Shown in pieces: positions 22,791 through 35,669 of a stretch of DNA of 64,000 bases. Within the stretch, counting starts at the first letter, position 1, and every line of letters begins with the position of its first letter. The DNA is from Brachionus manjavacas. Taxonomy: Eukaryota; Rotifera; Eurotatoria; Ploima; Brachionidae. The DNA is taken from assembly GCA_019054805.1 (NCBI GenBank), contig JAHQIY010000002.1, positions 4,278,001 to 4,342,000 on the forward strand. Direction: 5' to 3'. Made by a program: the position numbers and the translations under genes. Below the pieces are notes generated by a model, which worked only from the letters and a program-made list of their open reading frames with translations, was not told the origin of the DNA and ran no database searches.

Positions 22791-24045
22791 AGTATGTTAA
22801 TAAGATATTAGTTTGTTATTAAGGTGTTTGGTGAGTTATAAATGCAAGTAAAGTGGAATGAATAATAGGTATGCTGAAAAGTTTGCTAGAATGTTAAAAA
22901 GTTTTATCGGTATACTAAAACAACAATTCCTTGTTATAGGCGACTTAATGCCGATCCCTTTAAACTGGTCAGTTTCAAATAAATACCCTATTTTTATCTC
23001 CAGTCTTAAATTTAAGTTAACAGAAATAAATGTTTTTAATAGCACCAGACTTAAATTGTAAATGAATTCGCACTGCAGTAAACTCTTAGACCTCAATTTT
23101 AATACAAGTGATCTTCAGAAACTTTTGAATTAATTTTATGACTCTTTATGCAATCATTTGATAGAGCAATAACTAAGCTTTCAAAATTCTATTCTAGACA
23201 ATTCCAATTTTAAATGGAAAAAAATATTCGGTTCCCTAAAGAATCAAAAATAATAAAAGATAAACTTACGAATCTAAATAATCAATTAACCCATGACCCA
23301 ACTTTACAATTTTCTATAAAAGCGCTTAAGAAAGAAGCTGAAAGTATTCAGAGACAAAATCTTTATCTAATTGAATTGAAGAACAAGCTAAAATTGAATT
23401 TTTTTTTCTTCCAGATATAAAAATAAATTTTTTAACCTGTTAATCGAATTCTAGCAAAATCCCAAAAAATTTTAGCATCTAAAAATTCCCCCATTCTTAA
23501 GGATAATTCAAAGTAATAGATACCTATTTCAATCTCGAATTGTTTAGCTCAAGTTTTTGAAAGGTTAATCTTAGTTAACTCTCCTGACTTATATAAAAGT
23601 GGTAAAAATCAATGTGGTTCTAAAAAGAAAACTTATGTAAATCGAGGCTCAAGATGTAGGCTTCCCCCGACTCTGAGAAAGCTTATCACAAAGTTTGAAA
23701 AGATGAGCTTTCCTTTAAAATTTTACCTAAACTCCACATATCTTATTGGGAATCTCTTAAATAGTGTTATGACTTGGCTCTTGCTGTAATATCCCTATCT
23801 AAAAGTCGTACCTCTGAACCATTTAGAGTGGAATCTGGTGTCAAGCAAGGTAGGGTCCTGTCCTCCTTTCTTTTCAATTTCTTTATTGACGATTTCATAG
23901 AAGAATGTCTATAAAAAGAAATTGGTACTCAATATAAAAATTTAAATGTCTCAGTAAAGTTTATGCAATCAAAATAATTCTCATAATGATTCTCATCTCC
24001 AGAAACTTCTAAACACCTCTATATTAGTGTTGTCAGACTGCCAAT

Positions 24046-24183
24046 TTTGGCCGGCCAACTTGCGATCCAAATCTGGCGGCCACCTGTCCGGCCATTAAAA
24101 TACGGCCGGCCATAAAAACGGCCATGGACCGCCATTTGGACTGGCCCGCAGCCAAAATTGCCGGTTCAAAATACGGCCAGAAT
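24046..24183. repeat. GC-rich repeat fragment related to the palindrome at 24.8 kb
   Basis: This stretch is dominated by GGCCGGCC-type words in otherwise AT-rich DNA. It shares an identical 22-bp segment (24120-24141) with the palindromic element (25009-25030). It lies between an RT relic and a truncated LINE. Confidence 0.6.
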
Positions 24184-24688
24184 TTTGAAAAGGATACCGC
24201 GGAGCTTGAAAAAGTACAGAGAAGAGCGACGAAGCTTGTTCCGGAACTCAAACATCTCGAACACCGCAACGACTCATGAGACTAGGCCTAAGTGACCTGA
24301 AGACGCGAAGGTTGAGAGGTGATTTGATCCAAATGTACAAATTAGTAAATAAAATGGAAAAAGTGAATTTTGTAAACGACATAAATTTTCGATCTGGGGC
24401 TGACTCAAGCTGCGCTTACAATCTTAGAAGGCACAAAAAAACTATTCATAGAGAAAAAATTAAAAAATTGTCTTCCAGGATTTAACTTTTTTGCAAACAG
24501 AGTTGTGAACGATTGGAATAAGTTGCAGGAAGAGGTTATTGAAGCAAGAAGCCTGAACAGTTTTAAGTCAAAGCTTGATGACTGGTTGGCGAAAAAATGT
24601 GTAACGACTGCTATAGCTCTATGAGCTCACTTGAACTGGTTTCAAGTTGCAGTTTGTTTTACTACTACTACTACTAATACTACTACTA
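24184..24688 (+). pseudogene. 5'-truncated LINE: RT C-terminus, hairpin and TAC tail
   Basis: The plus strand encodes AELEKVQRRATKLVPELKHL, shifts frame near 24270, and goes on LGLSDLKTRRLRGDLIQMYK. It shifts again near 24480 and ends FANRVVNDWNKLQEEVIEA and SFKSKLDDWLAKK with stop near 24624. The 3' UTR has a 7-bp hairpin (24629-24647; stem ACTTGAA/TTCAAGT, loop CTGGT). It is followed by GCAGTTTGTTTT and a TAC tail (24659-24688). It is closest to the copy at 11.8 kb. Confidence 0.87.
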
Positions 24689-24837
24689 GAATAAAAAAGA
24701 TTTTAAATAAATTTTTTTAATTTCTTTAATCATTTGAAAAAGATAAATATTTTATCAAATAGTATTTTTTCCATTTATGTAAAAAATTTTAAATAAATTT
24801 TTTAAATTTTCAAAAAAAAAATAAAAGCTTTTTTTTC

Positions 24838-25175
24838 ATAAAATAAAAAGAGGACCAAAGTATATAATATAAGATTTAATAGGGTTGAACTTCATTCTCC
24901 ATTTTTAAAGCAAAGATATAGAGTAGTGTTGAGCCCGGCCAGGCGGCCGGTCCAAAAAAAAATTCGGCCGCGGCCGGACCACTGAAACGGCCGGTCCAAA
25001 ATACGACCGGCCATGGACCGCCATTTGGACCGGCCGTTTCAGTGGTCCGGCCACCTGGCCGCCTGGCCGCCTGGCCGGGCCCAACACTACTCTATATCTT
25101 TGCTTTAAAAATGGAGAATGAAGTTCAACCTTATTAAATCTTATATTATATACTTTGGTCCTCTTTTTATTTTAT
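24838..25175. mobile_element. 338-bp near-perfect palindrome with GC-rich core (foldback element)
   Basis: Bases 24838-24948 and 25065-25175 are inverted copies with only about two differences. They start ATAAAATAAAAAGAGGACC and run through TATAGAGTAGTGTTG. The inner 120 bp is strongly GC-rich (GGCCGG words) and holds a second perfect inverted repeat of about 27 bp per arm, around a spacer containing CCATGGACCG. No coding frame is credible. It is probably a non-autonomous foldback transposon. Target duplications cannot be separated from the arms. Confidence 0.75.
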
Positions 25176-25639
25176 TTTATTTAAACGACGGTATTTCTAA
25201 CCCCATTAAGTTCTGTTTGAAAAACATTAGGTTTAAACACTATAGAGTGATTTTAATTGAACTATTCAAGAATAATTTAAGCTAATTTTTTTGTTTTATA
25301 TGACAATTTTATTTTTAAATATTAGCTATTTATTTTTTGATTTTTAATAAACTTTTCCTAAAAGGAGATTAATTCAATGATAATAAATATATAAATTTTA
25401 TTCAACTGGCATTATTAATTGGAACAGATCTAACATCAATACAATAAGATGAGCAATAATTTTACGATTAGAAGATCAATAATGAGCAGGGACGATCAAA
25501 AGTTGCAATTGAAATTAATTGTAAAATTCGCAAAGTTTTCAATTTTTCACTAACATTGGAAATTTTTATTTATTTTGTCTTTTTTTTCTTAGAATAATCA
25601 ATTTAATAAAATTAGAAAATATCACTGCAGTTAACTCTT

Positions 25640-25888
25640 GGACCACAATTTAGATTAATTTTCAAAAATGTTGGCTGACCGGTGGCTTGACCACGAGTCA
25701 GTCGTTTTTATTAAAATTATAAAAAGAGTTCGAAAGCTGCCGATATGACGGAGAGCAGCTGATATTTATAAGCGTCCGTTGTAGTGCCAAGGCGTAGGCT
25801 CCATTGATGGTGCTATGCGCCTAGAAGGCGCGTCCGCCGGATTGCCAGCGGATGGCACGTACGAGACGTTTATTTCGTAAGTACATTT
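25640..25888 (-). pseudogene. Fragment of a retroelement RNase H-like region (tentative)
   Basis: The minus strand reads CTYEINVSYVPSAGNPADAP followed by SRR, then PSMEPTPWHYNGRL, a stop, and ISAALRHIGSFRTLF. The words 'YVPS..NPADAPSR' match the end of the RNase H domain in many LTR and DIRS-type retroelements ('N.AD..SR'). The local GC content is well above its surroundings. The same stretch can also be folded into several short hairpins, so a structured RNA was considered. The coding reading seems better. No RT is seen next to it. Confidence 0.4.
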
Positions 25889-25949
25889 TTGCAGTCTGCA
25901 AATGTGATATTTATTAAGGTTTCATCACATTTGCAGACTGCAAAAATGT
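25883..25949. repeat. Perfect 26-bp inverted repeat with 15-nt loop
   Basis: Arms 25883-25908 and 25924-25949 are exact inverted copies. Each arm also contains the self-complementary word TTTGCAGTCTGCAAA. It could be a small foldback insertion or encode an RNA hairpin. It interrupts the upstream side of the RNase H-like fragment. Confidence 0.85.
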
Positions 25950-27427
25950 GATAATTTGCTAGCTTATTAGTAACCGTACCTTTGGGCTCTTGTGACTCAG
26001 AAAAGGATTAATCAATTTAAAGGAATTCGTACGTTATTTTAAAATTTTTATTCTGATGATGATGTCGCTTCATTTGAAAATGTTTTTCAATTTTTTCCCA
26101 CACTTTAAAAGACTTAAATCAAATAAATTTTTTAAATGTAATTTTTTTTTTAAGAATTTTAATAATTAATAAATTAATATAGTCATTTAAAATATTAAAA
26201 TTATTGATTTAAATAAAATAAAATTAAACTGTTGCATGTTTGTTCAAGAAAATCGCAAATTTTGGTTGTCCCTGGTCATGAGTAATTGGATATTAGAACC
26301 AACTTTTGCTTAAAAAGGCTTAAAATGTAACAAAAGATTAAACAAAAAACTCAAAACACAAGGTAAGAATAGGATATTAAGCTCTGTAATAAATTTACCA
26401 GTTTTTAAATAAATAAATGTCCTTTTTCGCACAAAAGAGGAGGCGCTCATCTCCTTTTCCAGTACTTTATTGAGCAATGACTCTGATCTGACTCAGAGGT
26501 TACTAAATCAAGTTGATCGTCTACACTGAACAAGAGTCCTATCTGTACCCAGTCGAAAGCGGAAAAGATTTAAATAGCCTTAATTTATTATTTAAAAAAA
26601 AATAAATCTTTTATGTTATGGACAACATTTTTCTAATTAGCGAAATATTTGACATCACATTAAACTTTCAAATGACAAAATTAATATATAAGACACAAAA
26701 CTGCCCTTTAATTTTTTAGATAAAATTTATGAATTTTAGGAAAATTTTTTTTTAACTTAATAATCTTTTTTCTATGACACCAATCATTTGCAATTGAACA
26801 TTCTATTATATTTATAATTATCTTAACAAACTGTTTTGTATTTAATTCAATCATTTAATAATTAAAATATTTTATAAATAGCAGTGTTATTTTTAAAATA
26901 TTTTAAATTACAATAAGATTATAAATTTAGCTTTAGATCCAGCAAAATATTATTTTGGAATTATCCATCCTTTCTAATCCTGAGCAAACCCATTTGACAA
27001 AATAAACTTTCTAGAACATGTAGCATTAAATCGTAAATTCTCTAGTGATAAATCTAGTCTAGAAATCTTAAACTAATTTAAAAATTGATTTTCAATGAAA
27101 ATACATCCGCCTTTTTCACAATTATCGTGAATTAATTGCTAATTAAATTAGATGATAAAAAAGATAAATATTTTATCAAATAAAATCTTTATAAGTAAAT
27201 TAATGAAAAATAAATAGAAAGAATAAGATATTTATTATTCAATATATTAAATAATTACTTGAATTAGATTGTATTAAAATTTTAAAAATTAAAAAAAAAT
27301 AGCATTTCATTAGGTTTATTTTAAAACAACTGATAAAAATAATAAAAAAAAATCGGAAAAAAATTTGAAATAAAAATTTCAACATTTACTAATTGTAAAA
27401 ATTTAAAAAAATTTCCTATATCCCATT
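25950..27427. other. Intergenic stretch with one coding-like relic
   Basis: It is mostly AT-rich. At about 26418-26575 the plus strand has higher GC and reads RTKEEALISFSSTLLSNDSD and LTQRLLNQVDRLH, then a stop, then VPSRKRKRFK. I do not recognise this and treat it as an unidentified relic. The remainder shows nothing. Confidence 0.35.
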
Positions 27428-28983
<1,556 letters not shown>

Positions 28984-31381
28984 TTTAAATAAAATTTAAG
29001 AAATATTTTATCTTAAAAAAAATCATTTTTATAATGTAAGTTCAAACAACTTGCACAATCAGTTTCTATTGAAAATATGTACAAAGATCTTGATTAGATA
29101 ATTGTGAAAATACTCGAAAAATAGTTTTTCAGAGCTGGTAAATATTTTATGATAATGGTTAGAGTTTTGAAAATTTAATTTTTCTAAAATTTATTTTATA
29201 AAAGAAAATTTTCTAACGATATTTTTTATACTAATATTTTGCCAAGTCATTCTATCCAACGCTATTCTTGCAAATTTTTTAGCCAAATTTAACTTTCGCC
29301 AAGAATAATTTATGCTCAGTCTAAATTTTTTTAGTTAAGTATCCGTATGTTGGTATAACGGCGCGCCATTACCAAGGGAGTGTTGCTGCAATATTACTCA
29401 ATAAAATATTATATAACTAAGATAACCTAGACTTTTATTAAAATAAAAAAGTTTATTTTTGCTTCCTTTCTATTTTAAACTTCAGTCAAAATAATTAATT
29501 TTTCCATCAATTGATACTTAACCATCTCAAGAGATAGGGAATTTACAAAACACTATATCATCAATTAATTCCAAATGATTTTTTTAATTTTAAAATCAAT
29601 AAATGATTATCCCCACCCTTAGGCTTAGGTTTCAATTGTCTAATCCAATCATTGATACCTAGATACACTTAATAAAAAATAGCTTAATCAGCATGCTTAA
29701 GAATTCAAATTAGTTACTATAGTTATTAAATTCCAAAAATATCATTGAGCATTTAAGAGGTTATTCAGACTCGGTTAAAAATTCCAATAGTCCATTTGAA
29801 GATTTAATTTCTTTTTTTGGCAGAATGAATTTTGAGAAAAAAATTGAATTCATTAAATTAAGAATGACATGGTTTACAAAATTTATTAAAATAGTTTCAT
29901 TTTTGAACTAAAATACTTTCGAACCCTTTTAATTAGGTTTTAGAATTCAAAATAATAACTAGGAATTTAGAAGACAAAGCTGACTTCTTTAGCACTTTGA
30001 TTTAATATCATGAAATACTCGATAACTTAGGGTTGTTTATGTAATCAAGATTTTAAGTAAATAGCTTTAAGAAAACGTTCATAATTGCATGAATTTAATC
30101 ACGTTCATAATTCGAAATTTTTTTTACGAACTTGCTAAAAACTGCTGAATAATAAATTGAAAAAACTTATGTAAAAGTATGACGCTAATTTAAAAAAATA
30201 CCTAAAAAAACCTAATTTATATCTTAAAATATTTTACAATATTCAAATCGGCTCGCTTGAGAAATTGTTCATCTTTTAAAATATTTTTGTAAGCTTTTTT
30301 ATTTTATATTGAAGCATACTTAGTTTTTGTATTTAATATTTATAATTAAATTAATTTTCAAAGTTTAAATAAACAAAATTTTTAATCAGAAAAAATATAG
30401 GTCCAAAACTCCATAAGCGGATACATCTGGACACTCGGTCTCTATAGAAAGATTAAACTCGAGCACTTAGATAAAAAATAAAATTAAATATTTTAATTTT
30501 TATACTATACCTATAGATGGAGCAAATCAAATAACTATCTAAATTTTTTCATAACTAAAAATTGAAATAGCGAAGAAAACAAAAATTTTATTCAATCTTT
30601 GGATAGCTTACTTCCATACCTATGTTGAAAATATATTTTCTAATCAAATCAATAGATGCATTGAATTTTACTTCAAATATAAAAAATGTGTTTTTCTGTA
30701 AGTTCTAGATAAAAAATATACATAAAAAAATGATAATTTTTTATAAAATATTTTGTTTTCAAATTAAAATAAAATCTATGAAAAAAGTTTTTAAAATAAT
30801 TTAAAAACAAGACTAAAATAAATTTACCATTTAAATAGTTAAAAAATGATAGAATTTTTCAGATAATTTAGCTTGCAAATATGGATATAAAATTGCATTT
30901 TTGGGAGATTATTTTACTAAAATAAAGTTAATCTCTTTTTTTAATTAAATGTATTTATTTGTAAAATTCTTTTTTTAATTTTCTGAATAAAAAAAAAGTA
31001 ACAAAATGAAATAATGAAAAATTTCTATAGTTTTATAATGAAAGAAATTTCTTTCCTAATGATTTAATCTTGATTAATTTACTTGAATGAATTCTAAAGA
31101 ATTATTAGAAATAAAATTTAAATAATCATTTAAAGTCAATGTATAAATTTAAATTTAAATTTTTTGTATCATTATAGATTAATTTAAATGCTATTTATTA
31201 CAAAATTCATGATTGAAATTAAATTATTTGCTCTACTTTGACTGCTACTGTTCTCAGAATTAAATGATAATTGAAAAATTTCTCTTAGAATTAAAATTTT
31301 TATATTCAATTTCGGAGACTAAATGGGTCCTATTAAGGACAAAATATTGGCTTCATAGTTTTTAAACGGCGCTAATATAAA
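28984..31381. other. Long AT-rich intergenic stretch
   Basis: These 2.4 kb separate divergently oriented SQOR and PPWD1 and should contain both promoters. I see no open frame, RNA or transposon relic that can be supported. Confidence 0.4.
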
Positions 31382-31426
31382 ATGGATAAAATTAAACTAA
31401 TTTTCAAATTTTCAAATTTATTCGAA

Positions 31427-34400
31427 ATGAATGATCCAAGTGCCAAAAGACCCTTAAATGATTCAAATGAGTCCGAAGATGAATGGGTAGGTCCTAAACA
31501 ATCTGAAAACAATCAAGAACAAAATGAAGAGACAGAACAAGCTGTTGAATCCGAGTTAGACAAAGAGGCTAAAAAACGTGAAATAAAAAAAAGAAAAAGT
31601 AAATTTCAAACCTAAATCTTAATCTGATTAATTTAGAAAAAATTTAAGACCAAGAATTAGAAAGAATTCATATTGAAAATCTCCCAGGCTCTGAAAATTA
31701 TGAAAAGAGTTATATGCATCGAGATACCATTACTCATCTTTTAGTCACAATGTAAAACGACTTGAAAATATTTTTAAATTTATTTAAATCTTAAACACAT
31801 TCTTAATTTTTTAGAACTGATTTTATAATAACAGGTAGTTCAGATGGTCATGTAAAATTTTGGAAAAAGCAAGATGAAGGTATTGAATTTGTTAAGCATT
31901 TTAGAACTCATCTATCAATGTTAATGGGAATGACTGATAACTTTAATGGAACTCTGATGTGCACTATTTCCTTGGACAAATCTTTAAAAGTCTTTGACAT
32001 AATTAACTTCGATATGATAAACATGATTCGACTTGACTTTGTTCCCTTTGCTTGTTCTTTTATTCATGCTGACCGAGACCCTGTGGCCACAATATGCGTG
32101 TAAGTACTTATTTAAATTTAAAGAAAAATATTAAATAAATCTTGATTTAATCAGGAGTGAAAAAGATAAACCAGTGCTTCGAATTTTCGATGCTCGAGGA
32201 AATAACCAACCCTTACACATAGTAGAAAAGCTTCACTATCAGCCAGTTCATTTAATAAAAGTAAAATTTTAATATTTTCACTGGAAATTAAAAAAATAAG
32301 CGAAATTTTAGTTCAATCCAGTTTATGAAGTTGTGGTATCAACTGATAAAAATGGTATGCTGGAGTACTGGAGTAGTTCGGTAAATGAATACAAATTTCC
32401 CAAAAATGTATCATTCGAGTCCAAGATGGAAACAGATTTATACGAATTTGTTAAAGTTAAGACTATAATTATAAATATAGCCTTTAATAAGAGTGGTAGA
32501 AAAATGGCCATCTTGTCCAGAGATAGAAAAATTAGATTGTTTGATTTTCTAAGTGGAAAAATAATAAATACAATAGACGAGTCGCTTGATCAATATTCTG
32601 CCCTTCAACAAGTAAGACCACTATTAAATAAAATCTTGTTTTTAATTAGGAGTTAAGCATTCTCAACAAATGGGTAATATGGAATTCGGTAGACGTATGG
32701 CTATGGAAAAAGACATCGAGAGAAATGAAGCTACTTTTTTTCAAAATTTAATCTTCGATGAAAGTGGTATTTTCTTAATATATGGTACCTTAATGGGTAT
32801 AAAGAGTAAGTGATCTAATAAACAAAAAGTTATTTTCAATTTAATAAAGTCAATTATTTTTAATAAAGTTTTTAATATTGAAACTATGGAGACAGTGAAA
32901 TACCTTGGTAAACTAGAAAATGCCCGTTTTTTGAATGTTGGCCTATTTCAAGGTATAACAAACAAGCCAAAGGCTATTTTAAGTATGGAAATGAGAGCAT
33001 CAAATAATCCAGCTCTCCAAGTTGTCAAATATGATCCGACCATTTTTTGCACAGCTTATAAAAAAAATAGATTTTATTTATTTACGAAGCGCGAACCAGA
33101 AGACATTAAAGGGTAAGATTTTTTATATATAAACACTTATTTAATTAGCTATTATACACGTGATATTTGTTATATCAGCAAATTTTAAGGAAGTATTAAT
33201 TAAAAGTCACGATTTTATTTAATAATATTTGTGTAATCTAGTCTAGAAAAATTTTATTTTTAACTTTTTCTCTATATTTTGCTAACAATTTTTGATAAAA
33301 TAATTTTTGAAAAAAATTTCAATCTAAAATCATGATCAAAATTTGGCTAATTTTGATAAATATTTTAATTGAAAATTTATAAAATAACTGAAAATTAAAA
33401 AAAAATCCTTATTAAGAAATTTATTTTCAAATTTTATTTGCATTCGCTTATTTATTATTTGAATTTTTTCATTATTTCTCGTCAATTTGTTCCAAATATA
33501 AGATTTTTTGAGACGTAAAATCTTCGATTCTAGTTGAATTATTAACAAAAATTGAATTATAGAATATTATGTAAACATATATTCATTTATTTCAATTCAG
33601 AAATATTTGGATACTTTAATAAAAATCGCCAAAAATGTCTGTAAAATGTGGCATTTTTGTTACATCTAAAATCTAATTCTTATGGAATGATACAAACATT
33701 ATGAAGATCGAGAATTTTGGACGAAACAAAATGCAGTTCATAGAATCAGTTTATCTTAAATATTATTCAAATTTTTCTGAATGAGTGAATTTTGAAAAAT
33801 TTGAAATAAAAAAATATGAGTCGGTTAATTTAGAATCTGTTAAACTTTCCTCAGTAACTCAAATATATTTAAAAAAAATCAAGTAATATAATTTGCTTAA
33901 TTAACTAAATTCTAAATATAGAATCTCTTATATTTTCTGTTAAATCATAATCTTTATTATTGATATTTTTAATTAAATGAAAGAATTTGAAACCTCAGTT
34001 CTTATATAAAGTGCAATTGGTTCAGATTTATACTGAGGGTAAAACATTCAATATTTCCTTTAAAAAGCCAGCTATACAATGCAAAATGGTTAGCTATAAA
34101 TGATATTCAGCAAAAAAAAGAACCTTGATCACTTTTTTTAAAAAATTTTTTGTCATCAGAGATAATTAAAATTTTGCTTTTTTCACAAAATTAAAAAAAA
34201 AGAATTCGAGCTTTGAGTAATTAGTCGCTAAGCCGACTAGCATTCAAAAATTTAGAACCACGATTTTGGTTAGCAAAATGGTAAAACGATAAAACAAAAT
34301 AGACAATTTATTTAATTCGGTTTCTACTAGACCATTTAAGCTCAGCCGACCCCCAATGCTAATTTTTAATGAAAATACACATTTTATGTTAACTTTGAAA

Positions 34401-35608
34401 CTCATTATAAAGATTATTTTTCTTGAAAAATCATTAAAAGGTTGTCTGTTTAATTCTAAACACTATTATTTGGCAACAAAGCGTATTTTTCAAGAAGCTA
34501 TGTTAGAAAAATGCTTTTTATTTGAAGATAAGAACGATTTATCTAAGATTCGATTTAACTTATTTTTTGCCTTGGAAATTTTATTTTATTATTCACATTA
34601 ATTAAGTTAATTTGATTATTTTTATTTTTTTTTACTATTAATTTATTAGAAGGATTATTTTTGAATAGAAAATAAAAATAAAACTGAAAAAAAATATATT
34701 AAAATAATAAAAATCAAGCTCAGAATTTACATTTCATCTTTAAATCATCATACAATGAAAGCACTATTATAAATTACAATGCGGATAATCTAATTATGAT
34801 ATTTTTATTTGGAAAAAGTTAAATTTAATAAACAGCAAAAATTTTTTAAAATTTGAATGAACATGAAGGATTTTACTTTACTTGGTATCCCATTACTTCC
34901 TGAATTAGACTAAAAATTATAATCTAAAAAACATCTAAATATTTTAAGTGCTGACAATGAAAGAGATATATTTAATGAAAAGCCAACAAAAGAAGAGATA
35001 GTGGCAGCCACCGAAGTAATGTTCAAAAATATTTCTTAAAATTTTTCTAAAATTTACATCTAGGAGAGTACTTTGAGCAGATTGGCCTCATCGGCTACCA
35101 TTCACACGACATTGGGTGATATTGTGATGAATTTATTCTACAAAGAATGTCCGAAAACTGTGGAAAACTTTGCTGTTCATTCTAGAAACGGATATTACAA
35201 TGGCCATATATTTCATCGTGTTATAAAGCAATTCATGATTCAAACAGGTGACCCGCAAGGAAACGGAACGGGAGGAACTTCTATTTGGGGCCATGAATTT
35301 GAAGATGAGTTTCACCCAAATCTTAAACACGATAAACCATACACAGTTAGCATGGCAAATGCTGGACCGAATAGCAATGGGTCACAATTTTTCATCACAG
35401 TCATCCCTTGTGTAATTAAATTTAATTTAGAAAATTTATTTTATATTCTAGGATAATTTTTGTTATGTAGCCTTGGTTGGACAGAAAGCACACGGTTTTT
35501 GCTCGAGTCCTCAAAGGTATGGATGTAGTCCAGAAGATCTGTAATGCAAAAACGGACAAGCAAGACAAGCCAATTGACGAAATAAAAATAATAAGCATAT
35601 CAGTTAAA
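31427..35608 (+). CDS. PPWD1: Peptidylprolyl isomerase domain and WD repeat-containing protein 1
   Basis: Ten exons: 31427-31598, 31649-31751, 31815-32099, 32155-32260, 32312-32611, 32658-32805, 32869-33112, 34949-35015, 35064-35411 and 35471-35608. The product is 636 residues, near the family's usual length of about 646. An acidic N-terminus has EDEWVGP. Then come [38 protein letters not shown] and further WD40 blades ([50 protein letters not shown]). The C-terminal cyclophilin domain has [37 protein letters not shown] and [13 protein letters not shown], so the catalytic Arg, Phe, Gln and Trp are kept. The family is a nuclear, spliceosome-associated prolyl isomerase. An in-frame ATG at 31382 is possible; 31427 fits relatives better. 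The last codons appear shifted by one extra A (see findings). Confidence 0.95.
33113..34948 (+). other. Unusually long intron (about 1.84 kb) of PPWD1
   Basis: It begins GTAAGATTTT after a phase-2 exon end and finishes at ATTTTAAG before GCTGACAATGAA. All other introns in the gene are 46-63 bp. An 81-codon frame inside (34356-34601) has no recognisable domain. The content is AT-rich and may be an old insertion. Confidence 0.7.
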
Positions 35609-35663
35609 TAAACATGAGCTAAAGTTTGAAATGGTGATGAATTTTACAATTATATAATTTACT

Positions 35664-35669
35664 AATAAA
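35664..35669 (+). promoter_or_regulatory. Candidate polyadenylation signal of PPWD1
   Basis: AATAAA lies about 55 bp after the stop codon. This is a typical distance, but the motif is frequent in AT-rich DNA. Confidence 0.45.

Larger units (their letters stand above)
20275..22931. mobile_element. Composite insertion with subterminal inverted repeats and a 9-bp flanking duplication
   Basis: The block is flanked by TGTTATAGG at 20266-20274 and again at 22932-22940. Near its ends are inverted repeats of about 70 bp (about 20325-20400 and 22845-22915). They share AAACTTTTTAACAT and AACTTTTCAGCATACCTATT on the left strand. The outermost 40-50 bp on each side do not match, so the exact termini are uncertain. 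An RTE-like LINE lies inside and probably jumped into an older foldback or DNA transposon. No transposase was recognised. Confidence 0.5.
19850..24045 (+). pseudogene. Jockey-like LINE endonuclease/RT relic split by a 2.66-kb insertion
   Basis: Left part: 19990-20274 encodes RPYSGQCWILNDSCDLID, SYVHIGLSGQRVIIFGVYMP and PITVIG, the N-terminal half of an apurinic-type endonuclease domain. Right part: 22932-24045 continues in the same sense with VIGDLMPIPL, a long degraded linker, then SGVKQGRVLSPFLFNFFIDD (about 23830-23900), an RT motif. The catalytic YADD region is deleted near 23960. The two parts join in frame exactly at the shared 9-bp word TGTTATAGG, so they are one element separated by an insertion. 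Numerous stops make it inactive. Confidence 0.72.

Noticed and set aside
24033..25087. Arg/Gly/Pro-rich frames in the GC-rich blocks
   Set aside because: They come from GGCCGG-type repeats and palindromes, not from protein-like sequence.
25795..25866. Cloverleaf-like folding that could suggest a tRNA
   Set aside because: Stem lengths and the T-loop and anticodon-loop positions do not fit a tRNA, and no conserved tRNA bases are in place.
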